Positions 31,481 to 40,233 of a stretch of 50,320 nt of DNA are shown one piece after another. A program made the position numbers and the translations under genes. Source of the DNA: JAZDOK01 sp043798715 (GTDB taxonomy: Bacteria > Vulcanimicrobiota > JAZDOK01); NCBI GenBank assembly GCA_043798715.1, contig JAZDOK010000090.1, positions 1 through 50,320 on the forward strand, in the 5' to 3' direction. Position 1 is the stretch's first letter. Each line of letters begins with the position of its first letter. The notes beneath the pieces are model-generated. The model had not been told where the DNA came from, did not search any database, and saw only the letters and a program-made list of their open reading frames with translations.

Positions 31481-33415
31481 GTGAGTCCTCTGATTGACAG
31501 TCTGACCGATCGGGACACTTCCGAAAGAAAGGCTTACATAGAAAGATTAAGGGGAGAAATGGAAACTTCGCTCGGCGAAGGCAGCCGGGTGATCTCTGAT
31601 TTTGACGCCCGCAGAATCTACAGCCGGGATATGGCCGATGTTCCCCCCCTCATCGAGCGAGGGCTTTTCCGCACGACGCCGCTTCTGGTGATTCAGCCGC
31701 GGAATCACTCCGATCTTGGGAAAGTTCTCGACTTTGCGTCTAAAAACCGCCTTCCGGTTTATCCCCGCGGAGCGGCCTCCTGGGGTTTTGGAGGAGCCGT
31801 CCCCACCGCCAACGGTCTCGTCGTGGATTTTTCCCTTCTCAATAAAATTCTGGAATTTGATCCTTTAAATCGGACTGTCTGGGTCCAGTCGGGAGCCCGC
31901 TGGGGAATCATAGACGAATTCCTCGCCGGAAGCGGCCTCTCTCTCCCCGTCACGCCCTCCAGCCGCTTTTCCACCGTGGGAGGATGGCTGGCGACCGGAG
32001 GAATGGGCTTAAACAGCACCAAGCTGGGTCATCTTAAGGACTGGGTGGCGGCGATTGAAGTTGCGACTCCCGGAAAAGAGACGATCCGGCTCAATCGAAG
32101 CGATCCGGATTTTCCCCTGTTTTTTGACACCGAGGGCCAGATCGGCCTCATAAGTTCGGTCTGCCTCGAACTTATCCCCTCCCCCGCCAGGATTTTTCCT
32201 CACCTTCTCTATTTCAACTCGGTGGAGGAGGCCTTTTCCTTTGCCTCGCTCATCCTCAAGAGAAATTGCGTTCCCCTGCACATGAAATTTCTCGAAGCCG
32301 CCCTCATTACGGAACACGCGGAACTCTTGAGAAGATCCCGGGGGGAGGAGCTGGCCCGGCTCTTTGAAAAAAAGAACGCCCTCCTCCTGGCCCTGGACAA
32401 CGAGGAGAACGAAGGGCTCTTTCTCCGCATCATCCGGGACTTTTCCGGAGTTACCCAGGCGCCTCCGCACGCGGCCGGCTTCCTCTGGCAGGAGCGCTAC
32501 AGTCCCATGAAAATTCAGGTGCTGGGCCCATCCCTCCTGGCCAGCGAAGTTACCATACCCCTGGCCAGTGCCCCCGAATACATCTCCCGGGCCCGCCGGG
32601 CAGCCCATCATTACAAAGTGGAGCTCCTCTTTGAGACCCATTTTGTGAAAACAGGCACCTCATTTGAACTTCTCATCATGGCCATGTTCAACTGCGATCG
32701 AAGAAACCTCCTGCAGTACATGGCCTATCTCTCTCTCGTACCCATGCTTACCCGGCTGGGAATCCGCTGCGGGGGCCGCCCCTACGGCATCGGCATCTGG
32801 AACGTGCCCTTCTTCGCCAGCAAGTTTTCAGCGGAGGAATCCGGGAAAATCATCGCGGGAAAGCATAAGTATGATCCGGAAAACCTTCTGAATCCACGTA
32901 AATTTTTATCGATTAAGTCCCGCTTTATGAACCTGCCGGCCCGCCTCTTCGATCCGCTTTTTTTCAGCATCTCCATGGATGCGATGCTTCTTTTTTCGCC
33001 CCTGATCGGGCTTTTTCTCAGGCCTCTGGGCCTGCACCTGCCACGCCACGAGAACCTTTTGGAGCGCTCCTCCCTAATATGCACCCAGTGCGGAAACTGC
33101 CTGGCGGTATGCCCGGCCTACACAATAACCGGAGACGAGCGCACGGCTCCCCGCTCCAAGCTCCGGCTGGCGCGGCGGGTACTTGCGGGAAGAAAGATAG
33201 AGAAGCACCAGTCGGACCGCGTCTTTCTCTGCACCCGCTGCGGCCGCTGCGAGGAGGTCTGTCAGGCCCTCATCCAGCATCGTGAGGCCTGGGACATCCT
33301 GGAAAGGCACCTGGAGGAAAAATTCGGGAAACCCGAAGAGGACATAAAAAAATTCGCTGACTGTCTGAGGCGGAATGAAGATTACCTGAGGTTAATCGGC
33401 TCAAAGCCGTACTGA
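31481..33415 (+). CDS. FAD-linked oxidase with C-terminal 4Fe-4S domain
   Basis: This is a 644-residue protein. The PCMH-type FAD domain spans about residues 60-240 (PVYPRGAASWGFGGAVPTAN, then STVGGWLATGGMGLNSTKLG), followed by an oxidase C-terminal domain ending NLLNPRKF. The last 100 residues carry two 4Fe-4S motifs (ICTQCGNCLAVCPAY and LCTRCGRCEEVCQAL). This architecture is a GlcD-GlcF type fusion, as in glycolate, lactate or other 2-hydroxyacid dehydrogenases. The GTG start has only a distant AGG. It lies four bases before the next gene of a four-gene redox operon and may feed electrons to the glutamate-synthase-like proteins. The substrate cannot be told. Confidence 0.83.
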   Translation: MSPLIDSLTDRDTSERKAYIERLRGEMETSLGEGSRVISDFDARRIYSRDMADVPPLIERGLFRTTPLLVIQPRNHSDLGKVLDFASKNRLPVYPRGAASWGFGGAVPTANGLVVDFSLLNKILEFDPLNRTVWVQSGARWGIIDEFLAGSGLSLPVTPSSRFSTVGGWLATGGMGLNSTKLGHLKDWVAAIEVATPGKETIRLNRSDPDFPLFFDTEGQIGLISSVCLELIPSPARIFPHLLYFNSVEEAFSFASLILKRNCVPLHMKFLEAALITEHAELLRRSRGEELARLFEKKNALLLALDNEENEGLFLRIIRDFSGVTQAPPHAAGFLWQERYSPMKIQVLGPSLLASEVTIPLASAPEYISRARRAAHHYKVELLFETHFVKTGTSFELLIMAMFNCDRRNLLQYMAYLSLVPMLTRLGIRCGGRPYGIGIWNVPFFASKFSAEESGKIIAGKHKYDPENLLNPRKFLSIKSRFMNLPARLFDPLFFSISMDAMLLFSPLIGLFLRPLGLHLPRHENLLERSSLICTQCGNCLAVCPAYTITGDERTAPRSKLRLARRVLAGRKIEKHQSDRVFLCTRCGRCEEVCQALIQHREAWDILERHLEEKFGKPEEDIKKFADCLRRNEDYLRLIGSKPY

Positions 33416-33419
33416 AATC

Positions 33420-34781
33420 ATGGCAAAAAAATACGTCATACACACCCAACAGGCTGAAAACCGCTTCCCCCCTCCGGGGAAGTATCTCGTCACCCGCGGA
33501 GATCTCTGCATCAACTGCGGAAAATGCGTTGTGCGCTGCCTCTACGAGGTTCATCGCCGTTCCCAGGCGGATTACCGCAAGATGGATGATCCCCTGAGCT
33601 ATAACTGCAAGAGGTGCTTAAGCTGCATCCAGGGGTGCCCGAGGGAGGCCCTTTCCATCAGCCTTGACCCGGATTTTGAAAAACTTGGGGACTCCGTTTT
33701 TACGCCCGATATAATCGCCGCCCTTTTGAAGCAGGCCGAGAGCGGCCAGACTCCCGTATCGGGCGGAGGCTACGGGGGGCTCTTCGCCGGATGCGGCTTT
33801 GACGCCATGTGGACCGACATGTCGGAAATCGTCCGCCCCACGCGCGACGGCATCCACGGCCGCGAGTATATCAGCACCGCGGTCAATATAGGCAGGAAGA
33901 TGCTGGACGTGAAAGAGGTGACCTTCGACGAAGAGGGGAACCCGCGCTTCAACATCCCCCCCACCGTGGAAATCGATCTTCCCATCCTCTTCGACACAAT
34001 CCCGCTCTCCTTGAAAAGCCCGAACTTTCTGGAAGCGGTCTGCCGGGCCTCTTCCATCCTGGGGACCTTCGCCATTGTCGAGCGCCGGAACATTAGTCAG
34101 GCGCTTTCCTCCTACGAGAGCAACATCATCGAGAGCTTAAACATGGAGGACATGTCCTGGAAGGAACTCAAGGAGGCGGCGGAAGGCCGCAGCATACTGG
34201 AAGTGCGTTACTCGTCATCCGTGGCGGCGCTTCCTGAGGCTCTCAAAAAAGTAAACCCCGATCTCATTGTGATGGCCCGGCTGGAAGAAGACGAGGACAC
34301 CGCCGGGAAAACAGAGGAGATGTACCGGAACGGCATAGATGTCATCCACATCCGAAGTGATAAAAATCTTCCCGATACGATAAGCGCCGCCCACCGCCGC
34401 CTCGTATCCATGAAAATACGCGACACCGTCACCATTGTCGCCTCGGGCGCTATCGCCGAGGCCTCCCACGTCCCCAAATCCATCATCCTGGGCGCCGACG
34501 CCGTCGCCATCGCCACTCCCCTCCTCCTGGCGGCGGAATGCACCCTGTGCGGGAAATGCCGGCTGACGCCGCCCGGGAAATGCCCGAAAGACCTGGAAGA
34601 GCCGGACCCCAGGTGGGCCGGACTGAGAATTATAAATCTGATGGCCGCCTGGCACAACCAGCTTCTCGAAATTCTGGGCGCCATGGGAATGCGCGAAGTT
34701 GAAAGGCTGCGGGGCGAAGTTGGCCGCGCCATGTTCAAGGAGCAACTGGATGAAGAATTCAACCGTCGAAAGCAGGTTTGA
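33420..34781 (+). CDS. Fe-S / glutamate-synthase-like protein, divergent paralogue
   Basis: This is a 453-residue protein. Two N-terminal ferredoxin-type clusters (LCINCGKCVVRC and CKRCLSCIQGCPREAL) precede a region resembling the start of the glutamate synthase FMN domain (MSEIVRPTRDGIHGREYIST). A C-terminal half-barrel follows (TIVASGAIAEASHVPKSIIL, then GADAVAIATPLLLAAECTLC) with a further CTLCGKC cluster. The central FMN-binding segments seen in the next gene (GGGMSFGSIS, DGGYGGTGA) are missing here, so this is a degenerate or specialised paralogue, perhaps a subunit of a complex. The ATG follows the previous stop by four bases. Confidence 0.75.
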   Translation: MAKKYVIHTQQAENRFPPPGKYLVTRGDLCINCGKCVVRCLYEVHRRSQADYRKMDDPLSYNCKRCLSCIQGCPREALSISLDPDFEKLGDSVFTPDIIAALLKQAESGQTPVSGGGYGGLFAGCGFDAMWTDMSEIVRPTRDGIHGREYISTAVNIGRKMLDVKEVTFDEEGNPRFNIPPTVEIDLPILFDTIPLSLKSPNFLEAVCRASSILGTFAIVERRNISQALSSYESNIIESLNMEDMSWKELKEAAEGRSILEVRYSSSVAALPEALKKVNPDLIVMARLEEDEDTAGKTEEMYRNGIDVIHIRSDKNLPDTISAAHRRLVSMKIRDTVTIVASGAIAEASHVPKSIILGADAVAIATPLLLAAECTLCGKCRLTPPGKCPKDLEEPDPRWAGLRIINLMAAWHNQLLEILGAMGMREVERLRGEVGRAMFKEQLDEEFNRRKQV

Positions 34782-36219
34782 AAACTGCCTGGGCCGCTTT
34801 GTCGTGGCCCGAAGCGAAGAATGCATCGCCTGCGGCACCTGTATCCTGTCCTGTCACCTGGGGGTGCACGGGCGGAAACCGGGCTTTAACCGGATGACGC
34901 CGCCGCGGAATTTTCTCTGCGAAGGCCCTTCCTGCGCTGAGAAAGAGACTTCATGCGTCGCCGGGTGCCCCCGGAAAGCGCTTTCGGTTTCCGAAAACCG
35001 GCAGCTTGCGGCCCTTGGGGACAGCCGCTGGCCCCCCGATATGATCCTGGCCGTCGGCGAAATGGCCAGGACGGGAAAAGCCCCGGAAAATGGGCCTCCG
35101 GCTGAAAAAGGCGCCAGCTTCGGCGGCTTTGATCTCATGGATTTTATCTTCCCCTCCGCGGTCCCGAAAATAGAGGAGTCCGCCATCGACCTTTCCATTC
35201 CTCTTAACCGGCGGGGGGCGGGCGAGGAGATCGTCATCCCCATCCCTATCTACGGCGGCGGAATGTCTTTCGGCTCCATCAGCCTGACGACGATGCTGGC
35301 CCGGGCCATGGCCGCCAAGGAACTCGGCACCTTCACTTCGACCGGCGAGGGCGGCTATCCCGAGGAACTCGTCCCCTATGCGGACCACATCATCACCCAA
35401 ATCGCCACCGGCCTCTTCGGGGTCAGGGAGGAGACCATAAAGCGCTCCCGGATCGTGGAATTCAAGTATGCCCAGGGGGCTAAACCCGGCCTGGGAGGGC
35501 ACCTCCTGGGTGACAAGGTTACCGAGCGGGTCGCCGAGATGCGCCAGTCCGTGCCGGGAAGGAGCCTTTTTTCGCCCTTCCCCTTCCACAGCGTCTATTC
35601 CGTCGAAGACCACTTGCAGCACCTCGACTGGATCAAGGCCATTCACCCCGGGGTCCTCATCTCCGTCAAGGTTTCGACCCCCTCGGACGTGGACATGGTG
35701 GCCGTCGGCAGTTACTACGCCGGGGCCCATATCATCCACATAGACGGCGGCTACGGCGGCACCGGGGCGGCTCCCGATATCGCCAAGAAAAATATCGCCA
35801 TGCCCATCGAGTACGCCATCCCCAAGGCGCACCAGTTCCTGGTGAACGAGGGCATCCGCGAGGAGGTCGTCCTCATGGCCTCCGGGGGCATCCGGACGCC
35901 CCACGACATCGCCAAGGCCATCGCCCTGGGAGCGGACGGAGTCATCATCGGCACGGCGGAGCTCATCGCCCTTGAGTGCGTCCGCTGCGGAAATTGCGAG
36001 AGCGGTCGGGGCTGCCCGCGCGGAATTGCAACCACCGACCTGGACCTTGAGCAGATGATGGATTCGGAGTGGGGACATCGGCGCCTGGTCAACCTCTATA
36101 CCGCCTACGCCGCCCAGCTCCGCTCACTTCTTAAAAAGTTTGGCTTAAAGTCCATCAGAGAATTAAGGGGCAAGATGAATCTTCTTTCAGCATCTTACGA
36201 ACCGGGGAAAGCCTCATGA
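34750..36219 (+). CDS. FMN-binding glutamate synthase family protein with Fe-S domains
   Basis: This is a 489-residue protein from ATG 34750, chosen because AAGGAG lies seven bases upstream; it overlaps the preceding gene by 32 bases. N-terminal ferredoxin motifs are ECIACGTCILSC and a second with CVAGCPRKAL. The FMN domain has YGGGMSFGSISLTTMLARAM, TFTSTGEGGYPEELVPY, AQGAKPGLGGHLLGDKVTER, HIIHIDGGYGGTGAAPDIAK and VLMASGGIRTPHDIAKAIAL, followed by CVRCGNCESGRGCPRG. This is the archaeal-type split glutamate synthase large domain. It would use ammonia passed from the amidotransferase encoded next. Confidence 0.9.
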   Translation: MKNSTVESRFENCLGRFVVARSEECIACGTCILSCHLGVHGRKPGFNRMTPPRNFLCEGPSCAEKETSCVAGCPRKALSVSENRQLAALGDSRWPPDMILAVGEMARTGKAPENGPPAEKGASFGGFDLMDFIFPSAVPKIEESAIDLSIPLNRRGAGEEIVIPIPIYGGGMSFGSISLTTMLARAMAAKELGTFTSTGEGGYPEELVPYADHIITQIATGLFGVREETIKRSRIVEFKYAQGAKPGLGGHLLGDKVTERVAEMRQSVPGRSLFSPFPFHSVYSVEDHLQHLDWIKAIHPGVLISVKVSTPSDVDMVAVGSYYAGAHIIHIDGGYGGTGAAPDIAKKNIAMPIEYAIPKAHQFLVNEGIREEVVLMASGGIRTPHDIAKAIALGADGVIIGTAELIALECVRCGNCESGRGCPRGIATTDLDLEQMMDSEWGHRRLVNLYTAYAAQLRSLLKKFGLKSIRELRGKMNLLSASYEPGKAS

Positions 36220-38696
36220 AACAATTATCCAAGCAAGAGATGGAGGGCGGCTGCGGGGTCATTGGATTTGCCTCCGCCGTGCCCCTCGCCGGACGGCACC
36301 TCTTTTATCCTCTCGTCCAGATGCACAACCGGGGAAACGGAAAGGGCGGGGGCCTGGCGGCGGCCGGATGCTTCCCGGAATACCGCGACTTCTATGCCCT
36401 CCAGGTCGGCTACCTTGACCAGTCCGTCCGCAAAGTTGTCGAAGAGACCCGCATCACCCCGTTTTTCGACGTCGAGAAAACACAGATGCAGGAATCCCTC
36501 AGGGACTTCCGGGAGGTTCCGGGGCTTGAGATCCGCCCTCCCGACGTCGTCCGCTATTTCTGCCGGGTCAAAAGAGACGTCCTCGAAGAATTCGCCCTCA
36601 AGCGTGGATTCAAGAGCCTCTCCAAGGCCGAGGATCAATTCGTCTACGAGAACACCTATTCCCTGAACAGGGAATACTATGCCGATATCGAGGACAAGAA
36701 GGCCTTCGTCCTCTCCCACGGAAAGGACCTTATGGTCCTGAAGGGCGTCGGCTACGCCGAGCACTTCATCACTTACTACCGCCTGGAGGATTTCAAGGCC
36801 CGTATCTGGATAGGCCACCAGCGCTATCCCACCCGCGGAAGGGTCTGGCACCCCGGCGGGGCCCACCCCTTCATCGGGCTGAACGACGCCCTCGTCCACA
36901 ACGGGGACTTCGCCAACTATTACTCGGTCTGCGAATACCTTAAACAGCGGGACATCGAGCCCCTCTTCCTCACCGATACCGAAGTCGCGGCCCTTGTCTT
37001 CGACTATTATACCCGGAACCTCGGCTACGATCTGGAGACGACGATCGAGGCCCTGGCCCCGACCACCGAGCGGGACTTCGACCTTCTCCCCAAGGCCAGG
37101 CAGCGCCTCTACCGGGCCATCCGAATGGCCCACATCCACGCCTCTCCCGACGGCCCCTGGTTCTTCATTATAGTGCGGAGCCTGCCCGAAGAAGGGGCCC
37201 TTCAGCTCCTGGGAATAACCGATACGGGCATGCTGAGACCCCACGTCTTCGCCCTCGACGACGGCCCTTCCCGGATCGGGCTCATCGCTTCCGAAAAACA
37301 GGCCATTGACGCGGTGCTGGCCAGCATCGCCGCCGAGAACGAGGAAGTCTGCCCCGTCGCCGACCGCTATTGGATCTCGCGGGGCGGAAGCCACACCGAC
37401 GGGGGCTCCTTCGTCTTTACTGTGAAAGACGGGACCCTGACCTGCCATGATAAATTCGGAAAAGCCGTCGAAGCGCCCCGGGGAGAGGAATACGGCCGCC
37501 GGATCGTCTTTGGAAAATCCGCCGGGGAAACAGCGACTCTTCCTGATGAAATCAAGCCCGGCTCCATACCCCCGGCCGAGCTTTTCAACCTTCTCAGAAG
37601 CTTAATTGCGTCCCAATCCTACGAAGATTTCCTCAAGACGCTCTCCTACCTTATTAATTATGCCGAAGCGGGTGATGAGGAGCGTTTCTACGCCATCGAG
37701 ACCCTCTCCCTCCTCCGCGACCGGGAGTACAACCCGGGGTCCAAGAGGAGAAAATGGCTCGCCGCCATGGGAGAGGCCGCCTTAAACGAGGTCTTATCCT
37801 CCATCCCGGAGACCTCCGGAAAGTTCATCCTCGCCGATTTCCATAATAAAAAACCGGCGCTTGAGGGAGATCTGTCGGAGAAAATCCTGGTCATTGACGC
37901 CACCGGATTCCCCCAGGAGGGCGTGGAGTCCGTCTCCCGGCTCATCGTGGGCGCCTACGGGAAAGGCTGCCGCCGCTTCATCGCCTTCCGCCTCAAGGGA
38001 GACCGCTTCATCGGCTGCGGCCTCGGAGCAAATTCCGCGGGCGTTCGCATCGACACCTACGGGAGCTGCGGCGACTACGCCGGATCCGGCCTCGACGGCG
38101 CCGAGCTCTATATACACGGTTCGGGACAGGATCAACTCGGTCAGATTCTAAACTCCGGAAAGATCGTCATCTACGGCGACGTCGGCCAGACCTTCCTATA
38201 CGGGGCCAAGGGCGGCGAGGTCTATGTCATGGGCAACACCGCCGGCCGCCCCCTCATCAACGCCGTGGGCTCCATCCGCGCCGTCATCAACGGCACCTGC
38301 CTCGAATATGCCGCCGAGAGCTTCATGGCGGGAGCCGAGCTCGGCGGGGGCTTCCTGATCCTGAACGGCCTGAAACCCAATGTCTACGGGGAATTCATGG
38401 GCCTTCAGGAAAAGTTCTCGGGCAGCAATTTCTTCTCCCTGGCCTCCGGCGGGGCCGGGTATCTAAACGACCCCTACCACACCGTCACCGAGGATCAGCT
38501 CAACGGCGGCGAATTTACCGAATTCACCCAGGACGACTGGAACGTCATCCACTCCTGCCTCCGCGAAAACGAGCGCCTCTTCGGCATCCAGGTGGAGCGG
38601 GATCTCCTCACCGTTGACCGCATCCGCAAATGGCCCTCCCAGGTCTTCCGCAAGGTAATCGCCTGCCGCAAACCCGCCCTGGCAGTCGTGGAGTAG
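36216..38696 (+). CDS. Class II glutamine amidotransferase fused to GXGXG domain (glutamate synthase-like)
   Basis: This is an 826-residue protein. The N-terminal nucleophile is in MEGGCGVIGF (Cys13), presumably exposed by removal of a short prepeptide. GHQRYPTRGRVWHPGGAHPF and ALVHNGDFANY are glutamine-site motifs. From about residue 560 there is a GXGXG beta-helix domain (GCGLGANSAGVRIDTYGSCG, then GKIVIYGDVGQTFLYGAKGG). In standard glutamate synthases these two parts flank the FMN domain in one chain; here the FMN part is separate (preceding gene). The ATG overlaps the preceding stop by four bases. The stop codon abuts REP-like hairpins that may end transcription. Confidence 0.87.
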   Translation: MKQLSKQEMEGGCGVIGFASAVPLAGRHLFYPLVQMHNRGNGKGGGLAAAGCFPEYRDFYALQVGYLDQSVRKVVEETRITPFFDVEKTQMQESLRDFREVPGLEIRPPDVVRYFCRVKRDVLEEFALKRGFKSLSKAEDQFVYENTYSLNREYYADIEDKKAFVLSHGKDLMVLKGVGYAEHFITYYRLEDFKARIWIGHQRYPTRGRVWHPGGAHPFIGLNDALVHNGDFANYYSVCEYLKQRDIEPLFLTDTEVAALVFDYYTRNLGYDLETTIEALAPTTERDFDLLPKARQRLYRAIRMAHIHASPDGPWFFIIVRSLPEEGALQLLGITDTGMLRPHVFALDDGPSRIGLIASEKQAIDAVLASIAAENEEVCPVADRYWISRGGSHTDGGSFVFTVKDGTLTCHDKFGKAVEAPRGEEYGRRIVFGKSAGETATLPDEIKPGSIPPAELFNLLRSLIASQSYEDFLKTLSYLINYAEAGDEERFYAIETLSLLRDREYNPGSKRRKWLAAMGEAALNEVLSSIPETSGKFILADFHNKKPALEGDLSEKILVIDATGFPQEGVESVSRLIVGAYGKGCRRFIAFRLKGDRFIGCGLGANSAGVRIDTYGSCGDYAGSGLDGAELYIHGSGQDQLGQILNSGKIVIYGDVGQTFLYGAKGGEVYVMGNTAGRPLINAVGSIRAVINGTCLEYAAESFMAGAELGGGFLILNGLKPNVYGEFMGLQEKFSGSNFFSLASGGAGYLNDPYHTVTEDQLNGGEFTEFTQDDWNVIHSCLRENERLFGIQVERDLLTVDRIRKWPSQVFRKVIACRKPALAVVE

Positions 38697-38742
38697 GGGC
38701 AGGCCCCTGTGCCTGCCCTGAAAAGCCCCTCTGCCTGCCCTG
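38697..38742 (+). repeat. REP-like palindromic hairpin and partial copy
   Basis: GGGCAGGC-CCCTGT-GCCTGCCC (38697-38718) is a perfect eight-pair hairpin directly after the stop codon of the amidotransferase gene. A partial copy, GCCCCTCTGCCTGCCCTG, follows. A closely related hairpin occurs at 39531. These look like members of a dispersed repeat family and may act as a transcript end. Confidence 0.7.
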
Positions 38743-38815
38743 TTTTGGAGCACAACCACGAGGGTCTGGAGTCGCCCTCACCTGTTTGCCAAGGACCATG
38801 ACCTCAAGGCACTCG

Positions 38816-39184
38816 TCAAATTACGCGTTTCCTCCTCATCCTGAGTCTGCCGGGCTCAAGAATAATGAGGTTTTCTTTAAGGTCATCTTCGGAAAGAGTC
38901 TTTAATGCATTTAGGATATGATTATTCAGTTTAATAGAAGAAATTTCATTGGGGAAATGGACTATAACTATCCCGAAATGACTGCCGACCGGGAACCGCA
39001 AAAGATTACCAAAGCCCACATCACCTGAGAAAAGAATCGCCTGTGCATCCTGGGCAAAGCGAAATATGGCTTCGTCGTTTTCTCCTCTCAGCCCGCAATC
39101 TCTGACATCGAGAACTTCAAAGCCCTGGTCCTCCAAAATCTTGGAGAGAGAGCGAGGTAGATCCTCATCAATAAGAAATTTCAT
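38816..39184 (-). CDS. DUF5615 PIN-like protein, putative toxin
   Basis: From ATG 39184 the product has 122 residues. It begins MKFLIDEDLPRSLSKILEDQ and has VLDVRDCGLRGENDEAIFRF, then AQAILFSGDVGFGNLLRFPV, with acidic residues at the PIN-type positions. This is the DUF5615 family, which is found next to DUF433 proteins and is presumed to be an RNase toxin. The frame extends upstream to 39235, but that part overlaps the partner gene and is not conserved. The C-terminus is unusually basic (RLRMRRKRVI). Confidence 0.8.
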   Translation of the reverse strand: MKFLIDEDLPRSLSKILEDQGFEVLDVRDCGLRGENDEAIFRFAQDAQAILFSGDVGFGNLLRFPVGSHFGIVIVHFPNEISSIKLNNHILNALKTLSEDDLKENLIILEPGRLRMRRKRVI

Positions 39185-39188
39185 CTTT

Positions 39189-39413
39189 CTAACCGACTGC
39201 CCGAATCTCTTCCTCAGAAATATGCCTTGCGGCATAATCGAGCACGGCTAAGATATTCTCCCGCGTCAGGTCATATTCGGACATGGCTTCTTCATACGTC
39301 ATCCCGCCGGCGAGTTTTCCGAGGATCAACGCAACTGGAACACGGGTTCCTTTAATTATCGGCTTTCCAAAACAAATACTTTCCTGGATGACTATGCCGG
39401 GCGATAATTCCAT
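39189..39413 (-). CDS. DUF433 protein, putative antitoxin
   Basis: From ATG 39413 the product has 74 residues: MELSPGIVIQESICFGKPII, then KGTRVPVALILGKLAGGMTY, then a helix-turn-helix tail (YDLTRENILAVLDYAARHIS). The IxGTRVPV pattern marks DUF433. GGAGG eight bases upstream selects this ATG over 39446. It precedes the DUF5615 gene with four bases between stop and start, so the pair is an operon of the antitoxin-first type. Confidence 0.82.
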   Translation of the reverse strand: MELSPGIVIQESICFGKPIIKGTRVPVALILGKLAGGMTYEEAMSEYDLTRENILAVLDYAARHISEEEIRAVG

Positions 39414-39482
39414 CTCGATACCCTCCTGAAGTAGAGGCACATACAACGTGCTTCTACTATATTAGAGATCTTCCCCTTGCTT

Positions 39483-39511
39483 ATTATATCAAATGTTATT
39501 TAAATCTTCAA
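39483..39511 (-). promoter_or_regulatory. Promoter of the DUF433-DUF5615 pair
   Basis: On the minus strand TTGAAG (39506-39511), a 17-base spacer and TATAAT (39483-39488) form a near-perfect sigma70 promoter about 70 bases before ATG 39413. Confidence 0.6.
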
Positions 39512-39530
39512 CAATCCGCATTTTTCGCAG

Positions 39531-39552
39531 GGGCAGGCCCTTGTACCTGCCC
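39531..39552 (+). repeat. REP-like hairpin, second location
   Basis: GGGCAGG-CCCTTGTA-CCTGCCC is a seven-pair hairpin closely related to the one at 38697, in the same orientation, and is also followed by TGAAA. It lies between the two toxin-antitoxin-like pairs. Confidence 0.7.
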
Positions 39553-39588
39553 TGAAAGAGGTCCTTGTGTCCTGAAAACTTCAGTTTC

Positions 39589-39873
39589 TTATTGCAAACT
39601 CTTGAGATATTTTCTGAGGTCGTCGTGAGTGCCCACAAAGGCAAATTCTAAAAGATCTCCCTCGTAGCGGAAGATCAGGCGGACGGAACGATTGACACGG
39701 ACCTCCCAGATCCGCGACTTTACAATAAGGCTCTTGAGGCCCAGGCCTTTGGGAACCAATTGTAATTTAAGCGCCTCAATGAGCCTTCCCAAAACTTCCG
39801 AAGTGTCATCCTGCTCCTGAAGGGTCAGCTTCTTGAAGGCCCGGAGGAAGCTTTTCTTTAATTCAATCCGCAC
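39589..39873 (-). CDS. RelE/ParE-like toxin
   Basis: This is a 94-residue protein with the RelE-superfamily plan: RIELKKSFLRAFKKLTLQEQ, long helices, then SRIWEVRVNRSVRLIFRYEG and LLEFAFVGTHDDLRKYLKSL. The basic residues in KSRIWEVRVNRSVRLIF are in the positions expected for mRNA contact. It overlaps the end of the AbrB-like gene by 11 bases. Such toxins cleave mRNA at the ribosome; whether this one is active cannot be seen. Confidence 0.78.
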   Translation of the reverse strand: MRIELKKSFLRAFKKLTLQEQDDTSEVLGRLIEALKLQLVPKGLGLKSLIVKSRIWEVRVNRSVRLIFRYEGDLLEFAFVGTHDDLRKYLKSLQ

Positions 39874-40138
39874 GGCGCTTTTTCATCCTGCCGAGGGTCT
39901 TGAGTGCCGCTTCTTTTGAAGCATATATTTTACCTTTGTTCTCAGGTGAGGTGAAAAGTCCCTCGATTTTTTCCATTTCCTCCGGGGTGAATTTCGGCTC
40001 AACAGTAGCCGGCTTAAGAAGAATTACATTCTCGTGAAGTTCCACATCGAAGTAATCAGATCGCGGATCAAAGTCAATTCGCCGTAAAAATTCTATCGGG
40101 ATGGTAATCTGCCCCTGGGCATTCGGCCGCCTCAGCAT
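39863..40138 (-). CDS. AbrB/SpoVT-type antitoxin
   Basis: This is a 91-residue protein whose N-terminal part is a swapped-hairpin AbrB domain: RRPNAQGQITIPIEFLRRID, then FDVELHENVILLKPA. The C-terminal tail (FTPEEMEKIEGLFTSPENKG) probably binds the toxin. GGAGAGGGGG lies upstream of the ATG, and it starts the operon with the RelE-like gene. AbrB-type antitoxins repress their own promoter, consistent with the palindrome described upstream. Confidence 0.8.
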   Translation of the reverse strand: MLRRPNAQGQITIPIEFLRRIDFDPRSDYFDVELHENVILLKPATVEPKFTPEEMEKIEGLFTSPENKGKIYASKEAALKTLGRMKKRRAD

Positions 40139-40168
40139 ATCTTCGCCCCCTCTCCTTTTCTAATGAAA

Positions 40169-40208
40169 TAATAACATACAATAATACATATTTCAAGATA
40201 TATTATTA
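40169..40208 (-). promoter_or_regulatory. Promoter and operator-like palindrome of the AbrB-RelE pair
   Basis: On the minus strand TTGAAA (40192-40197), 17 bases and TATTAT (40169-40174) form a sigma70 promoter. AATAATA and TATTATT at 40181-40208 are inverted around the -35 element, as expected for an autorepressed toxin-antitoxin operon. Confidence 0.55.
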
Positions 40209-40233
40209 ATCGAGGAGAAAGCGAGCGGATCTT

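Noticed and set aside
34951..37448. Two long minus-strand frames (34951-36078 and 36225-37448) opposite the glutamate-synthase-like genes
   Set aside because: Gly/Asp/Val-rich composition typical of antisense frames in GC-rich genes; the plus-strand products carry clear conserved motifs.
38697..39552. CRISPR array
   Set aside because: Only two related palindromes 830 bases apart plus one partial copy, with no regular spacing and no cas genes.
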